From contig NZ_FNIX01000015.1 of NCBI RefSeq assembly GCF_900104175.1, forward strand, positions 115,941-179,940: a DNA stretch of 64,000 bases, in the 5' to 3' direction. Under the pieces are notes generated by a model, which saw only the letters and a program-made list of their open reading frames with translations, was not told the origin of the DNA and did no database searches. The stretch comes from Lentzea jiangxiensis. Its GTDB lineage: Bacteria; Actinomycetota; Actinomycetes; Mycobacteriales; Pseudonocardiaceae. Position numbers and translations under genes: made by a program. Positions 36,243 to 44,136 of the stretch are shown one piece after another. Positions within the stretch are counted from its first letter, which is position 1, and each line of letters begins with the position of its first letter.

Positions 36243-36524
36243 GAGCAGGTGGCCTCAAGCAGATGGTGATGCACGGTCCTAGTCTGGACAATTCCGATCC
36301 GTGACACCTCATCCTTCAGACGCTTGTGAATCATCCTGTGGTTGTAGAAGCACAGGTCCTGCCGGGCAGGCTCACGGTAGCCGAAAGCTGGTGCCGCTCG
36401 TCGAGCGTTGGTGATGAAACCGACGAGCGACAGTCCGGGTGCGTGCACTGTCCCGATCAGACGGCCATCTCGGGATCGAGATCGTCGAAGCGCGGCCAAC
36501 GGCGTTGACCCGCTTGATCAACTG
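36243..36524. other. Intergenic region without a supported gene
   Basis: 280 bp between the histidine kinase stop and the MFS start. A reverse frame of 86 codons (36239-36499) is open and contains FITNARRAAPAFGYREPARQ, but it has no recognisable family and overlaps the MFS start. The MFS promoter must lie here. Confidence 0.45.
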
Positions 36525-37751
36525 TCAGCTGCGTCCATCTGCGCCGGCGGGAAGCGTGAACCAGACGGTGAGGCCGCCGTCGATGCCGTCGGACAGTCCG
36601 ATCGTGCCGCCGTGGGCGGTGACGACGCGGCGGCAGGTGGCCAGCCCGATGCCCGCGCCGCCCTCCACGGAGCCGTGCTGGTGCACCTGGCTCAGCAGTC
36701 CGAACGCCTCCTCGCGGCGTTCAGGCGGGATGCCCCTGCCGTTGTCGGCGATCTCGACGCGCACGAACTCGCCGTGGTGCTTCGCACGGATCCGCACGAC
36801 GAGCCGCCGGTCGGGGCGTGCGAAGCGGATGGCGTTGCCGACGATGTTCTGCAGCAGCGCTCGTAGGTGCGTCTCGTCGCCGCGGACCGTCGGAAGCGGT
36901 TCGAGGTCCAGGTCCATCGTTTCGGATTCCGCGCCGGTGGCGCGGTCGTCGATGAGGTCGGCGAGGAGGGCGCCGAGGTCCACGGACCCGTGCTTCAGTT
37001 GCCCGCCGAGCTTCGCGTAGTCCAGCAGTCCGTCGACCAGGGCGTGCATGCGGTTGGCAGCGCCCCTGCTGCGTCCGACCAGCCGCCCGGCGGTCGGAGC
37101 GCCCACGACAGCGGGGTGGTCGGAGAGCAGTTCGAGGAACCCGACGATGCCGGCGAGCGGGTTGCGCAGGTCGTGGCTGACCCGCCCGGCGAAGTCGGCG
37201 AGTTCGCTGTTGGAGCGCAGCAGCTCGGCGCGGGCCGCGGTCAGCTCCTTCACGGCGCGGGCGAGCGCCAGGCTGGACCGCCGCAGCTCCAGCACGTCGA
37301 CGGCCTGGTGGGCCAGCAGGTCCAGGCTGCGCCGCTGTCGCCGGTCCAGCCGGTGGGGCACGTCGCCGAACACGCACAAGGTGCCGAGCACAGCTCCGGA
37401 GGGCGCCTGCAGCCGGCTCGCGGCGTAGAACCGGACCGACGCGATCCGGCCCGTGACGAAGGGGTTGGTGGCGAAGCGGGGGTCCTGTCGTGCGTCGGGC
37501 ACCTCGATCGGCTCCGGTGTGACGATGGAGACGGCGCACATCGAGTCCTCCCGCGAGCAGACCGAGGGGGAGATCCCGACCGCCGCCACCTGGTGCTGGA
37601 GGTGCTCGCCGATCAGGTTGACCGCGCCGTGGGGCACGCCGCAGACCTGCGCTGCCAGTTCCGCGAGGGCTTCCAGGTCGGATTGACGCCCCAAGTCCTC
37701 GATGCCGTACTCGGCCAGCACGGAGTCGCGGTCGCGCTGCTCAACGGACAT
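36525..37751 (-). CDS. GAF-domain sensor histidine kinase
   Basis: 408 aa. N-terminal GAF domain (about 25-165: LAELAAQVCGVPHGAVNLIGE, CAVSIVTPEPIEVPDARQDP, YAASRLQAPSGAVLGTLCVF) lacks TM segments, so the kinase is cytoplasmic. HisKA follows with the phospho-acceptor His193 in GRVSHDLRNPLAG, then HATPase: NAIRFARPDRR (N box), IADNGRGIPPERR (G1), GGAGIGLATCRRVVTAHGG (G2). The start overlaps the end of the glycosyltransferase gene by 11 bp. It is the last gene of the RR-HEAT-GT2-HK operon, so its partner is presumably the response regulator that opens it. Confidence 0.92.
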   Translation of the reverse strand: MSVEQRDRDSVLAEYGIEDLGRQSDLEALAELAAQVCGVPHGAVNLIGEHLQHQVAAVGISPSVCSREDSMCAVSIVTPEPIEVPDARQDPRFATNPFVTGRIASVRFYAASRLQAPSGAVLGTLCVFGDVPHRLDRRQRRSLDLLAHQAVDVLELRRSSLALARAVKELTAARAELLRSNSELADFAGRVSHDLRNPLAGIVGFLELLSDHPAVVGAPTAGRLVGRSRGAANRMHALVDGLLDYAKLGGQLKHGSVDLGALLADLIDDRATGAESETMDLDLEPLPTVRGDETHLRALLQNIVGNAIRFARPDRRLVVRIRAKHHGEFVRVEIADNGRGIPPERREEAFGLLSQVHQHGSVEGGAGIGLATCRRVVTAHGGTIGLSDGIDGGLTVWFTLPAGADGRS

Positions 37752-39237
37752 CGGGCACCACCTCTCCGGGATGTGTCACCGGTCCCGAGCCGGGCACGGG
37801 ACCGCCCGCGGGCTCGGCGCTGGCGAATCCCACCCGCGTCATCCGGCCCCACTCGGCCTTCCCGCCACGCAGGGCGTCCACCAGGCCGCGCAGCCGCCAC
37901 ACCGCCGTCAACTGCCGGTAGCCGATGTTCTCGACGACCGCCACGACGAGGGCGACCGCCAGGTCCCGCCAGCCTCGATAGCGGTGGAACGAGTACTCCT
38001 CCACCACGAGGGCGACCAGGGACAGCGCGACGCCGTAGCCGAGCGCCACCAGGAAGAACAGCACGGCGAAGGCCCAGTCGACGGCCCCGAGCAGCAAACC
38101 GACGACGAGGGCGACGAGCCCGAACAGCTCGACCACCGGCGCCAGCAACTCGAACAGCACGTAGAACGGCAGCGCCAGCGTGCCGACCGCGCCGTACGCC
38201 GGGTTCCCGATCATCCTCCGGTGCTTCCACAGGACCTCCGCGAGACCTCGTGACCAGCGGCGCCGTTGGCGGCCGAGAACCCGCAGCGACTCCGGCACCT
38301 CGGTCCAGGCCACCGGTTCGGGGACGAACACGACCCTGGCGTGCCGCCGGTGGTCGCGCAGCCAGCGGTGCAGGCGGACGACGAGCTCGGCGTCCTCCCC
38401 GATCGTGTCCACGTCCAGTCCACCGGTCTCCACCAAGACGTCACGCCGGAACAGGCCGAAGGCGCCGGAGACGACGACGAGAGCGTTGAGGGCCGACCAT
38501 CCGGAGCGTCCCAGCAGGAATGCCCGCAGGTACTCCACGACCTGCGTGCGCGCCAGCCAGGTCCTCGGCATGCGCAGCTCGGTCACGCGACCGGCGACGA
38601 CGGTGCTGTCGTTGACCGCGCGCACGACACCGCCGGTGGCGACCACGTGCTCGGGGTCGTCACCGAAGGGCCTGGCCACCGCCAGCAGGGCGTCCGGGTC
38701 GAGCAGCGAGTCCGCGTCGACCATGCAGACCAGCGGTTGGACCGCGACGTTGATGCCGGTGTTGTTCGCCGAGGCCTTGCCGCCGTTCTCCTTGCGGACC
38801 ACGACCAGCGGCACCGCTGCTGGCGGGGCGTGCACCGCGGTGATGGCACCGCGGGTGGGCACGTCGTCCGGCACCACCCGCGGAACCTCCACCAGGCCGA
38901 AGTGGGCCCGCAACACCTCGAACGTGCCGTCGGTGGAGCCGTCGTCGACGACTACGACTTCGAACAGGGGGTGACGCAGGGCCAGCATGGCGTTGACGCT
39001 TTCGACGATCGTCGCCTCCTCGTTGTGCGCCGGCATCACCACCGACACCCCGAGCGTCAACGGGTTGGTGTACGCCTCGTCGAAACCCGCGTAGGGGCGG
39101 CGCCGGAGGTGACGGCGGAACTCGCGCACCGCGAGCAGGATCAGACCGAGGTAGCTCGTGTTGAGCAGCAGGAAGTAGGCCAGCACGAACCAGTTGGCCA
39201 CCACGATGACGGTGCTGATGACGTCCAGCGCGGTCAC
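37741..39237 (-). CDS. Processive family 2 glycosyltransferase (hyaluronan/cellulose/PNAG synthase-like)
   Basis: 498 aa. One N-terminal TM helix, then a GT-2 domain with VSVVMPAHNEE, VVVDDGSTDGTF, MVDADS, TIGEDAELVVRLH and the QRRRWSRG (QxxRW) motif, which together mark processive membrane synthases. Four C-terminal TM helices form the likely export channel. GTG start overlapping the HEAT gene stop (GTGA). It would polymerise a sugar nucleotide into an exopolysaccharide and pass it through the membrane. The sugar cannot be predicted. Confidence 0.9.
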   Translation of the reverse strand: MTALDVISTVIVVANWFVLAYFLLLNTSYLGLILLAVREFRRHLRRRPYAGFDEAYTNPLTLGVSVVMPAHNEEATIVESVNAMLALRHPLFEVVVVDDGSTDGTFEVLRAHFGLVEVPRVVPDDVPTRGAITAVHAPPAAVPLVVVRKENGGKASANNTGINVAVQPLVCMVDADSLLDPDALLAVARPFGDDPEHVVATGGVVRAVNDSTVVAGRVTELRMPRTWLARTQVVEYLRAFLLGRSGWSALNALVVVSGAFGLFRRDVLVETGGLDVDTIGEDAELVVRLHRWLRDHRRHARVVFVPEPVAWTEVPESLRVLGRQRRRWSRGLAEVLWKHRRMIGNPAYGAVGTLALPFYVLFELLAPVVELFGLVALVVGLLLGAVDWAFAVLFFLVALGYGVALSLVALVVEEYSFHRYRGWRDLAVALVVAVVENIGYRQLTAVWRLRGLVDALRGGKAEWGRMTRVGFASAEPAGGPVPGSGPVTHPGEVVPDVR

Positions 39238-40334
39238 GGCCGCACCGTCGCGAGCAGCCTCTTGGCGTTCGCCGCCACCAGGGCCTCCTGGGCGTGGCGT
39301 GCGGCCGACCCCGAACGGCCGGCCAGCCGCGTGAGGGCCGCCACGCCGTCAGGACGGATCGCGGCCAGAGACGCCGCGGCCGTGTGCGCGACCCAGTGCA
39401 CGGGGTCGCCGACCAGATCGGCCAGCACGGGAACGGCGCGCCGCGCCCCCAGCGCCCCCAGGGCCTCGGCCGCCGTCACCCGCAGCGCGAGCGGCTCACG
39501 AGCGGAGGTGGCGGCGATGACGTCGTCGACCGAGACCGGAGCGCCGATGCGCCCGAGGGCACGGGCTGCGCGCAGGCGCACCTCGGTGGAGTGGTCGATG
39601 CGCAGCATCACGACGAGAACCGGTGCCGTCGCCACCGCGCCGACCAAGCCGAGAGCCTCGGCGACCTGGGCACGGACGAGGTCGTCGGCCCGATCCACCG
39701 CGGCGAGCAGCGGGGGAACCGCCGCCGGACCGATCTGCCGCAAAGCGGCCATGACAAGGTGGTGCGGCAGCGGGGGCGTGCGCAGCAGGCCGTGCACGAG
39801 TGCTGTCGCCGACATCGGGTCGGCCAACCGGCCAAGGGCACGCACCGCCACGGCGCGTACTTCCAAGTCGCGGTCACCCAGCAGCCGCACGAGTTGCGCC
39901 GTCGTCCCTGGCCCACCCACCGCGCCGAGCAGGTGGGCCGACCGGGCGCGCACCACGGCGCTGCGCCGATGTACACCGCGCATCGCCCGCTCCACCGAAC
40001 CTCGGCGTTCGAGCAGGCCGACCACGGCCGTTCGCGCCTCGCCGCGCACCTTGCCGAGCATGGCGACCGTGACCGGCTCCAGTGCACGCCACGTGCGCGG
40101 ATCCACCGCGACCAGCCGCTCCACCACCACGGGGTCCTCGTCATCTCCTGCGACCAACTGGACCAGCCACGGACGAGCGGACGCCACGAGGCGCGCACGG
40201 CGTGCGTCGGTGACCCGCAGCCACCACCGGCCGACGAGGACCGCCAGGGCGAGAGCGACGAGCACGACGGCCAGGCACACCGCAGCGACGATCAGCAGAT
40301 CGCGGTCGACCGACGGGGACACGGGCGAGATCAC
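39234..40334 (-). CDS. Membrane-anchored HEAT-repeat protein
   Basis: 366 aa. One N-terminal TM helix (DLLIVAAVCLAVVLVALALAVLVGRWW), then about eight HEAT-type helical pairs, such as VRARSAHLLGAVGGPG, LEVRAVAVRALGRLADP, DLVRAQVAEALGLVGAV, STEVRLRAARALGRIGAP and LALRVTAAEALGALGA. HEAT solenoids bind proteins, so it probably links the response regulator to the glycosyltransferase at the membrane (inference). The GTG start overlaps the RR stop and its own stop overlaps the GT2 start. Confidence 0.85.
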   Translation of the reverse strand: MISPVSPSVDRDLLIVAAVCLAVVLVALALAVLVGRWWLRVTDARRARLVASARPWLVQLVAGDDEDPVVVERLVAVDPRTWRALEPVTVAMLGKVRGEARTAVVGLLERRGSVERAMRGVHRRSAVVRARSAHLLGAVGGPGTTAQLVRLLGDRDLEVRAVAVRALGRLADPMSATALVHGLLRTPPLPHHLVMAALRQIGPAAVPPLLAAVDRADDLVRAQVAEALGLVGAVATAPVLVVMLRIDHSTEVRLRAARALGRIGAPVSVDDVIAATSAREPLALRVTAAEALGALGARRAVPVLADLVGDPVHWVAHTAAASLAAIRPDGVAALTRLAGRSGSAARHAQEALVAANAKRLLATVRP

Positions 40335-40705
40335 CGCCGACTGCGGGCCAGGACGGCGCGCACCCGGCTGACCAACTCACGAGGGCTGAACGGTTTGGTC
40401 AGGTAGTCGTCCGCGCCCCAGTCGAAGCCGCCCTCGACATCGCTCTCCTGGGCGCGGGCGGTCAACAGGATCACCGGTATGGCCGCGGTGGCCTCCGCCG
40501 CACGCAACTCCCGGCAGACGTCCAACCCGGTCATCCGGGGCATCATCACGTCCAGGACGGCGATGTCCGGCATCGCGTCGCGGGCCATGGCCAGGGCAGT
40601 GGCGCCGTCCTCGGCGACGAGCACGTCGTAGCCCGATTGCTCGAGCTTGAACACCACGACGTCCCGGACGTCGGCGTCATCGTCGGCGACGAGCACGGTG
40701 GTCAT
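40331..40705 (-). CDS. Single-domain response regulator (receiver only)
   Basis: 124 aa from ATG 40705; the longer frame to 40792 is not coding-like. A complete CheY-like receiver: acidic pocket Asp8-10, phospho-acceptor Asp52 in VLDVMMPRM, Thr82, and Lys104 in YLTKPF. There is no output domain, so it must act by protein contact, most simply with the HEAT protein encoded next (GTGA overlap). It is the first gene of the four-gene operon. Confidence 0.92.
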   Translation of the reverse strand: MTTVLVADDDADVRDVVVFKLEQSGYDVLVAEDGATALAMARDAMPDIAVLDVMMPRMTGLDVCRELRAAEATAAIPVILLTARAQESDVEGGFDWGADDYLTKPFSPRELVSRVRAVLARSRR

Positions 40706-40734
40706 GGGAGCTCCCAAGTTCTCGGCGTCGCATT

Positions 40735-40778
40735 CGAAGTACCCCGAACTGGGCCATTCAGTCGATCGGGGCACTTCG
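40735..40778. promoter_or_regulatory. Inverted repeat in the leader of the response-regulator operon
   Basis: CGAAGTACCCCGA at 40735-40747 pairs with TCGGGGCACTTCG at 40766-40778, 13 bp with one mismatch and an 18-nt spacer. It starts 30 bp upstream of the RR ATG, so it is either an operator or a hairpin in the 5' leader. Confidence 0.55.
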
Positions 40779-40802
40779 ATCGCGTTGACCACCGCATCGG
40801 CA

Positions 40803-40820
40803 CGGCGGGACGTCCCGCCG
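40803..40820. promoter_or_regulatory. Perfect 18-bp palindrome
   Basis: CGGCGGGAC directly followed by its complement GTCCCGCCG, with no spacer. It lies about 100 bp upstream of the response-regulator gene and 84 bp beyond the stop of the pigment operon. A loopless dyad suggests a dimeric protein-binding site more than a terminator. Confidence 0.5.
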
Positions 40821-40903
40821 TAGTCGATCGTCGGCAGACGCTCGGTGGCCTGGGAGTCAGCCGCAGAGCACGTGGCTACGGGACAAGCGCGACACCGGCC
40901 CGG

Positions 40904-41575
40904 TCATGCCACCGCCCCCACCGAACGGTCGGTCACCAGGGTCATCGGCCGTGCCAGCCGAGCGAACGGCGTGACCAGGCCGATCAACGGCACCGGTGGT
41001 GTCTCGTCGTCCGATTCGATCAGGTGCACCACCAGGTCGCGACGCCGGAACACGGTGGTTCCACCGGAGGCCACGGTGATACCGGAGAGCCGACGGGCCA
41101 GTTCGCCGGCGTGCCCGGGCAGCGACTCGTACAGGACAGCCCTGCGCGGCAGTCGCCCGGTGCGGCCGTTGCCGGACGCCACCCGCATCACGGAGGTCGC
41201 CGCGAACCGGCGCAGGCTCGCCTCGTCGGTCACCTCGCGGTCGTGGACCAGGTGCGGTCGCAGCCGCTGCTCCACCGCCTGGACCTGGGGTTGTCCCGCC
41301 AGGTGCCGAACGGCCTCCGAAGGAGGGCAGGTGATGTCCACGACCCGCACCACGACGCGCCCTGCCATGAAGACGGACGTGCGCTCCAGCAGCGACCACC
41401 CCGGCTCCGGACCGCACACGAGAAGGGCCGCGTACCCGGAGAGGATCTCGGCCACGACCGTCTCCGAGCCGGCCCGGACTCGGAACGTCAACGCGTAGCG
41501 GTCGACGGTTCGGCTCCCGGTCATCGTGACCGCCGGGAAACCACCGCAGTGGCCGCTGAGGAGCTGCTCGTTCAT
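40904..41575 (-). CDS. SchA/CurD-like protein, distal copy of the pigment operon
   Basis: 223 aa, ATG at 41575 overlapping the monooxygenase stop (ATGA). It has the SchA/CurD-like domain: VDRYALTFRVRAGSE, SVFMAGRVVVRVVDITCPP, QVQAVEQRLRPHL and TTVFRRRDLVVHLIESDDE. The homologue encoded at 47.0-47.6 kb is closely similar along its whole length. The N-terminus carries about 23 extra residues. In spore-pigment operons this family is constant but biochemically undefined; the repeated AxxVR ferredoxin-like pattern suggests an accessory cyclase or oxygenase role. Confidence 0.85.
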   Translation of the reverse strand: MNEQLLSGHCGGFPAVTMTGSRTVDRYALTFRVRAGSETVVAEILSGYAALLVCGPEPGWSLLERTSVFMAGRVVVRVVDITCPPSEAVRHLAGQPQVQAVEQRLRPHLVHDREVTDEASLRRFAATSVMRVASGNGRTGRLPRRAVLYESLPGHAGELARRLSGITVASGGTTVFRRRDLVVHLIESDDETPPVPLIGLVTPFARLARPMTLVTDRSVGAVA

Positions 41576-43125
41576 CGGAACAGCACTTGGTCGACCACGG
41601 CCCGCAGGACGTCGGGACGGGGTGTGGCCGGGCTGCGCCAGGCGACGAACCCGTCCGGACGGATCAGGACGGCTCCGTCGTCGCTGATGCCGTAGCGGCG
41701 GGCGAACTCGCCGGTGGGGTCGTGCAGGGTGTCGCCGATGCGGTGGTGTTCGACCGGGACGTCCGAGAAGTCCGCGGCCTGCTGCCAGCGGGTGCCGGTG
41801 ACGAGCACCAGCCCGCGCCCCATGAAGTCGAGAGTGGACAGTGCGGTGCCGTTGTGCTCCACAGTGACGTGAGGTGCGCGGCAGCCCGGGGCGGCGGTGG
41901 GGTGGTCGGGGTCCTCCACCGGGTGCGGCGCGGGGGTGCCGTCCGGGACGAAAGCGCCTTCGGGGTAGGTGTAGCCGAACATCGTCGCCCGCTGGCGCAG
42001 GGCGCTGTCGCGTGCGTCGCCCGGCTTGCCGTTGACCAGACCGTACCGCTCGACGGTCAGCGCCGTGGTGTGCCGGGCCACGGGGAGGCGTTCGGTCTCG
42101 TAGGTGGCCAGCAGGCCTGGGCCTGCCACGCCGCGGTGGTGCAGGGCGATCTTCCACGCCAGGTTGAAGACGTCCTGGACAGCGGTCGCCACGCCGAAAG
42201 TGCCCACGGGCGGCATGACGTGGGCGGCGTCGCCGGCGATGAACGCCCGGCCGGCGCGCATGCGGTGGGCGACCTGCCCGGAGATCTCCCACGGGGTCTC
42301 GGACACGTGGTCGATCACGATCGGGAGGTTCTCGAGGCCGATGGCGGTGCGCAGCAGGTGCACGCACCGCTCGTCGGTGAAGTCGGCGACGTCCTCACCC
42401 GGCCGCAGGGAGACGGCGAACCGCCACCGCTTCGCGCCGTCGATGGACGTGAGGAACCCGTGCACAGCGGGGTTGCTCACGGTCAGCGCGACGATCTTGC
42501 GCCCGCGCAGCGGTTCGCGGAGGTCGGCGTCGAAGTAGATGTTGACCTTGCGTGCCAGGAGGTCCGAATCGTCCTGCCCGACGTCGAGCATGCGGCGAAC
42601 GGGACTGTGCGCACCGTCCGCCACGACGAGGTAGCCGGCGCGGACGCGCTCTTCCCGGCCGGTGCTGTGATCGCGCACCACCGCGACAACGCCGTCGGGC
42701 TCGTTGTCCACCGCCACCACCTCGTGGTGGTAGCGCACGTCCGCGCCGGTCTGCACGGCGTGTGCGCGCAGCAGTGGTTCGAGCTGGTTCTGGTCGATCG
42801 CGGCCCACCGGCAGGGGCTCAGCGAGTCGGGTCCGGTGTCGAGGCGGTTGGGCAGCCGCAGCCGTTCCGGGCCCGCAAGGGTTTCGGCGTGGGCGACGAT
42901 GGTGTGGTCGGCGATCAGCGACCGCACCTGCCCGATCGTCTGCTCCACACCGACGGCGCGATAGAGCTCCATCGTGCGCGGGTTGAGCGCCCGGGCCCTC
43001 GGATCGGTCGACGGCTCGGAATGGCGTTCCACCAGCAAGGCCGGCACGCCGTACCAGGCCAGGAACACAGCGGCGGACAGGCCGGTCACGCCCCCGCCCG
43101 CGATCAGCACCGGAACCTCAGGCAT
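41572..43125 (-). CDS. FAD-dependent aromatic polyketide monooxygenase (WhiE-ORFVIII/PgaE-like)
   Basis: 517 aa, ATG at 43125. FAD-binding motif VLIAGGGVTGLSAAVFLAWYG near the start, the DG motif VVADGAHSPVRRML, and GRAFIAGDAAHVMPPVGTFGVATAVQD (GD motif), followed by a C-terminal thioredoxin-like domain. This is the class A flavoprotein hydroxylase of type II polyketide pathways, acting on the aromatic pigment precursor with NAD(P)H and O2. An 8-bp overlap with the cyclase gene upstream shows coupling. Confidence 0.9.
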   Translation of the reverse strand: MPEVPVLIAGGGVTGLSAAVFLAWYGVPALLVERHSEPSTDPRARALNPRTMELYRAVGVEQTIGQVRSLIADHTIVAHAETLAGPERLRLPNRLDTGPDSLSPCRWAAIDQNQLEPLLRAHAVQTGADVRYHHEVVAVDNEPDGVVAVVRDHSTGREERVRAGYLVVADGAHSPVRRMLDVGQDDSDLLARKVNIYFDADLREPLRGRKIVALTVSNPAVHGFLTSIDGAKRWRFAVSLRPGEDVADFTDERCVHLLRTAIGLENLPIVIDHVSETPWEISGQVAHRMRAGRAFIAGDAAHVMPPVGTFGVATAVQDVFNLAWKIALHHRGVAGPGLLATYETERLPVARHTTALTVERYGLVNGKPGDARDSALRQRATMFGYTYPEGAFVPDGTPAPHPVEDPDHPTAAPGCRAPHVTVEHNGTALSTLDFMGRGLVLVTGTRWQQAADFSDVPVEHHRIGDTLHDPTGEFARRYGISDDGAVLIRPDGFVAWRSPATPRPDVLRAVVDQVLFR

Positions 43126-43447
43126 GACGCTCCCAACGGTAGAACTCGTGCGCCATCGCATCCTTGGGCTCGCGCCACGCCTCGGGGTCGTAGGCGGAGA
43201 CGAACGGGCTCAACTCCCGGCTGATCCGCCGGAAGCGGGGGTCGTCGCGGTGCGCGGCCATCGCCTCCGCCAGCGGGCGGTCGCTCTCCACCAGGTGCAG
43301 GTAGAGCTCGCCGAACCGGAACAGGCTGCGTCCCCGCACGCCGAGCGCGGCGGGCAGGTCGGAACGGTGGTCGGAGTCGGCGAACACGGCGGCCACCTCG
43401 TCGGCGGCCTCGGGGACCATGCGGGCGACGATCAGGGTGCGGTGCAC
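43118..43447 (-). CDS. TcmI-family polyketide cyclase (WhiE-ORFVII-like)
   Basis: 109 aa, GTG start. The short ferredoxin-like cyclase is recognised by its N-terminal RTLIVARM, FGELYLHLVESDRP, the RRISRELSPFVSAYDP segment and the C-terminal AHEFYRWE. It would close a late ring of the polyketide. Starts 16 bp inside the aromatase gene and ends inside the monooxygenase gene. Confidence 0.9.
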   Translation of the reverse strand: MHRTLIVARMVPEAADEVAAVFADSDHRSDLPAALGVRGRSLFRFGELYLHLVESDRPLAEAMAAHRDDPRFRRISRELSPFVSAYDPEAWREPKDAMAHEFYRWERHA

Positions 43448-43890
43448 GCGACCTCCTCGACCTTCCGCTTGATCAGCGCCAACTGGACGCGGCTGTTGTC
43501 GTTGATGCGCTTGGTCATGGCTTCGTCGTCCACCGGAGCGTCGGGTTTCATCGCGAAGTCCTGCGTCCAGCGCATGCGCACACCCGTGTCGAGTTGTTCG
43601 TAGGTCCAGCGGATGTGCATCCGCTCGAACGGCCCGGTCTCGACGCGCCGGGCGGTGACCGTCCTGGTGGCCGGGTCCGCGACGCGCTCGGACACCCAGC
43701 TCCACACCTTGCCGGCCGGGTCCGGGTGCATGGTGAGGCGGAACAGCACGCGATCGCCGTCGCGTTCGAGCACCTCGGCCGAGGCGTACTCGCTGAACAG
43801 CTCCGGCCAGCGCTCGACGTCGTTGGTGCGTTCCCACACCAGTTCCATCGGCGCGTCGATGACGATCTCGTTCTCGGTGTGGCCGCTCAT
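43432..43890 (-). CDS. Aromatase/cyclase (SRPBCC, WhiE-ORFVI-like)
   Basis: 152 aa, ATG overlapping the ACP gene stop? No: its ATG (43890) overlaps the ACP end from the other side by four bases (ATGA), so the two are coupled. START/Bet v1-like fold: TENEIVIDAPMELVWERTNDVERWPELF, MRWTQDFAMKPDAPVDDEAMT and the terminal NDNSRVQLALIKRKVEE are typical of mono-domain aromatases that fold and dehydrate the first ring of type II polyketides. Confidence 0.92.
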   Translation of the reverse strand: MSGHTENEIVIDAPMELVWERTNDVERWPELFSEYASAEVLERDGDRVLFRLTMHPDPAGKVWSWVSERVADPATRTVTARRVETGPFERMHIRWTYEQLDTGVRMRWTQDFAMKPDAPVDDEAMTKRINDNSRVQLALIKRKVEEVACTAP

Positions 43891-44135
43891 CCCCGGACCT
43901 CCCCGGGCAGCAGGGCCAGCAGCTCGCGCGGCGACTGGTGCGGTCGCAGGTCGGCGTCCTTGGGCACGCCGTGGTGGCGTTGCAGCTCGGACAGCACGCC
44001 CATCAGGCCGAGGGAGTCCACGCCGAGGTCGTCGAAGGTGTGGCCGGGGGCGGTGACCTGCTCGCCGGTCACGGGAACGCCGGTGCAGCGGCTGATCAGC
44101 GCTGCCAGGTCGTCGGGGGAAAGCCTGGTGTCCAC
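43887..44135 (-). CDS. Type II PKS acyl carrier protein
   Basis: 82 aa. GTG at 44135 follows GGAGGTATGTGAC. The phosphopantetheine site is DDLGVDSLGLMG with Ser41. Helical pattern and length match free ACPs of aromatic PKSs. It starts one base after the KS-beta stop and overlaps the aromatase start by four bases. Confidence 0.95.
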   Translation of the reverse strand: MDTRLSPDDLAALISRCTGVPVTGEQVTAPGHTFDDLGVDSLGLMGVLSELQRHHGVPKDADLRPHQSPRELLALLPGEVRG

Positions 44136-44136
44136 G

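Noticed and set aside
40336..40406. C-terminal part of a 370-codon forward frame over the HEAT gene
   Set aside because: Antisense shadow, the reverse HEAT repeats are regular and coupled to their neighbours.
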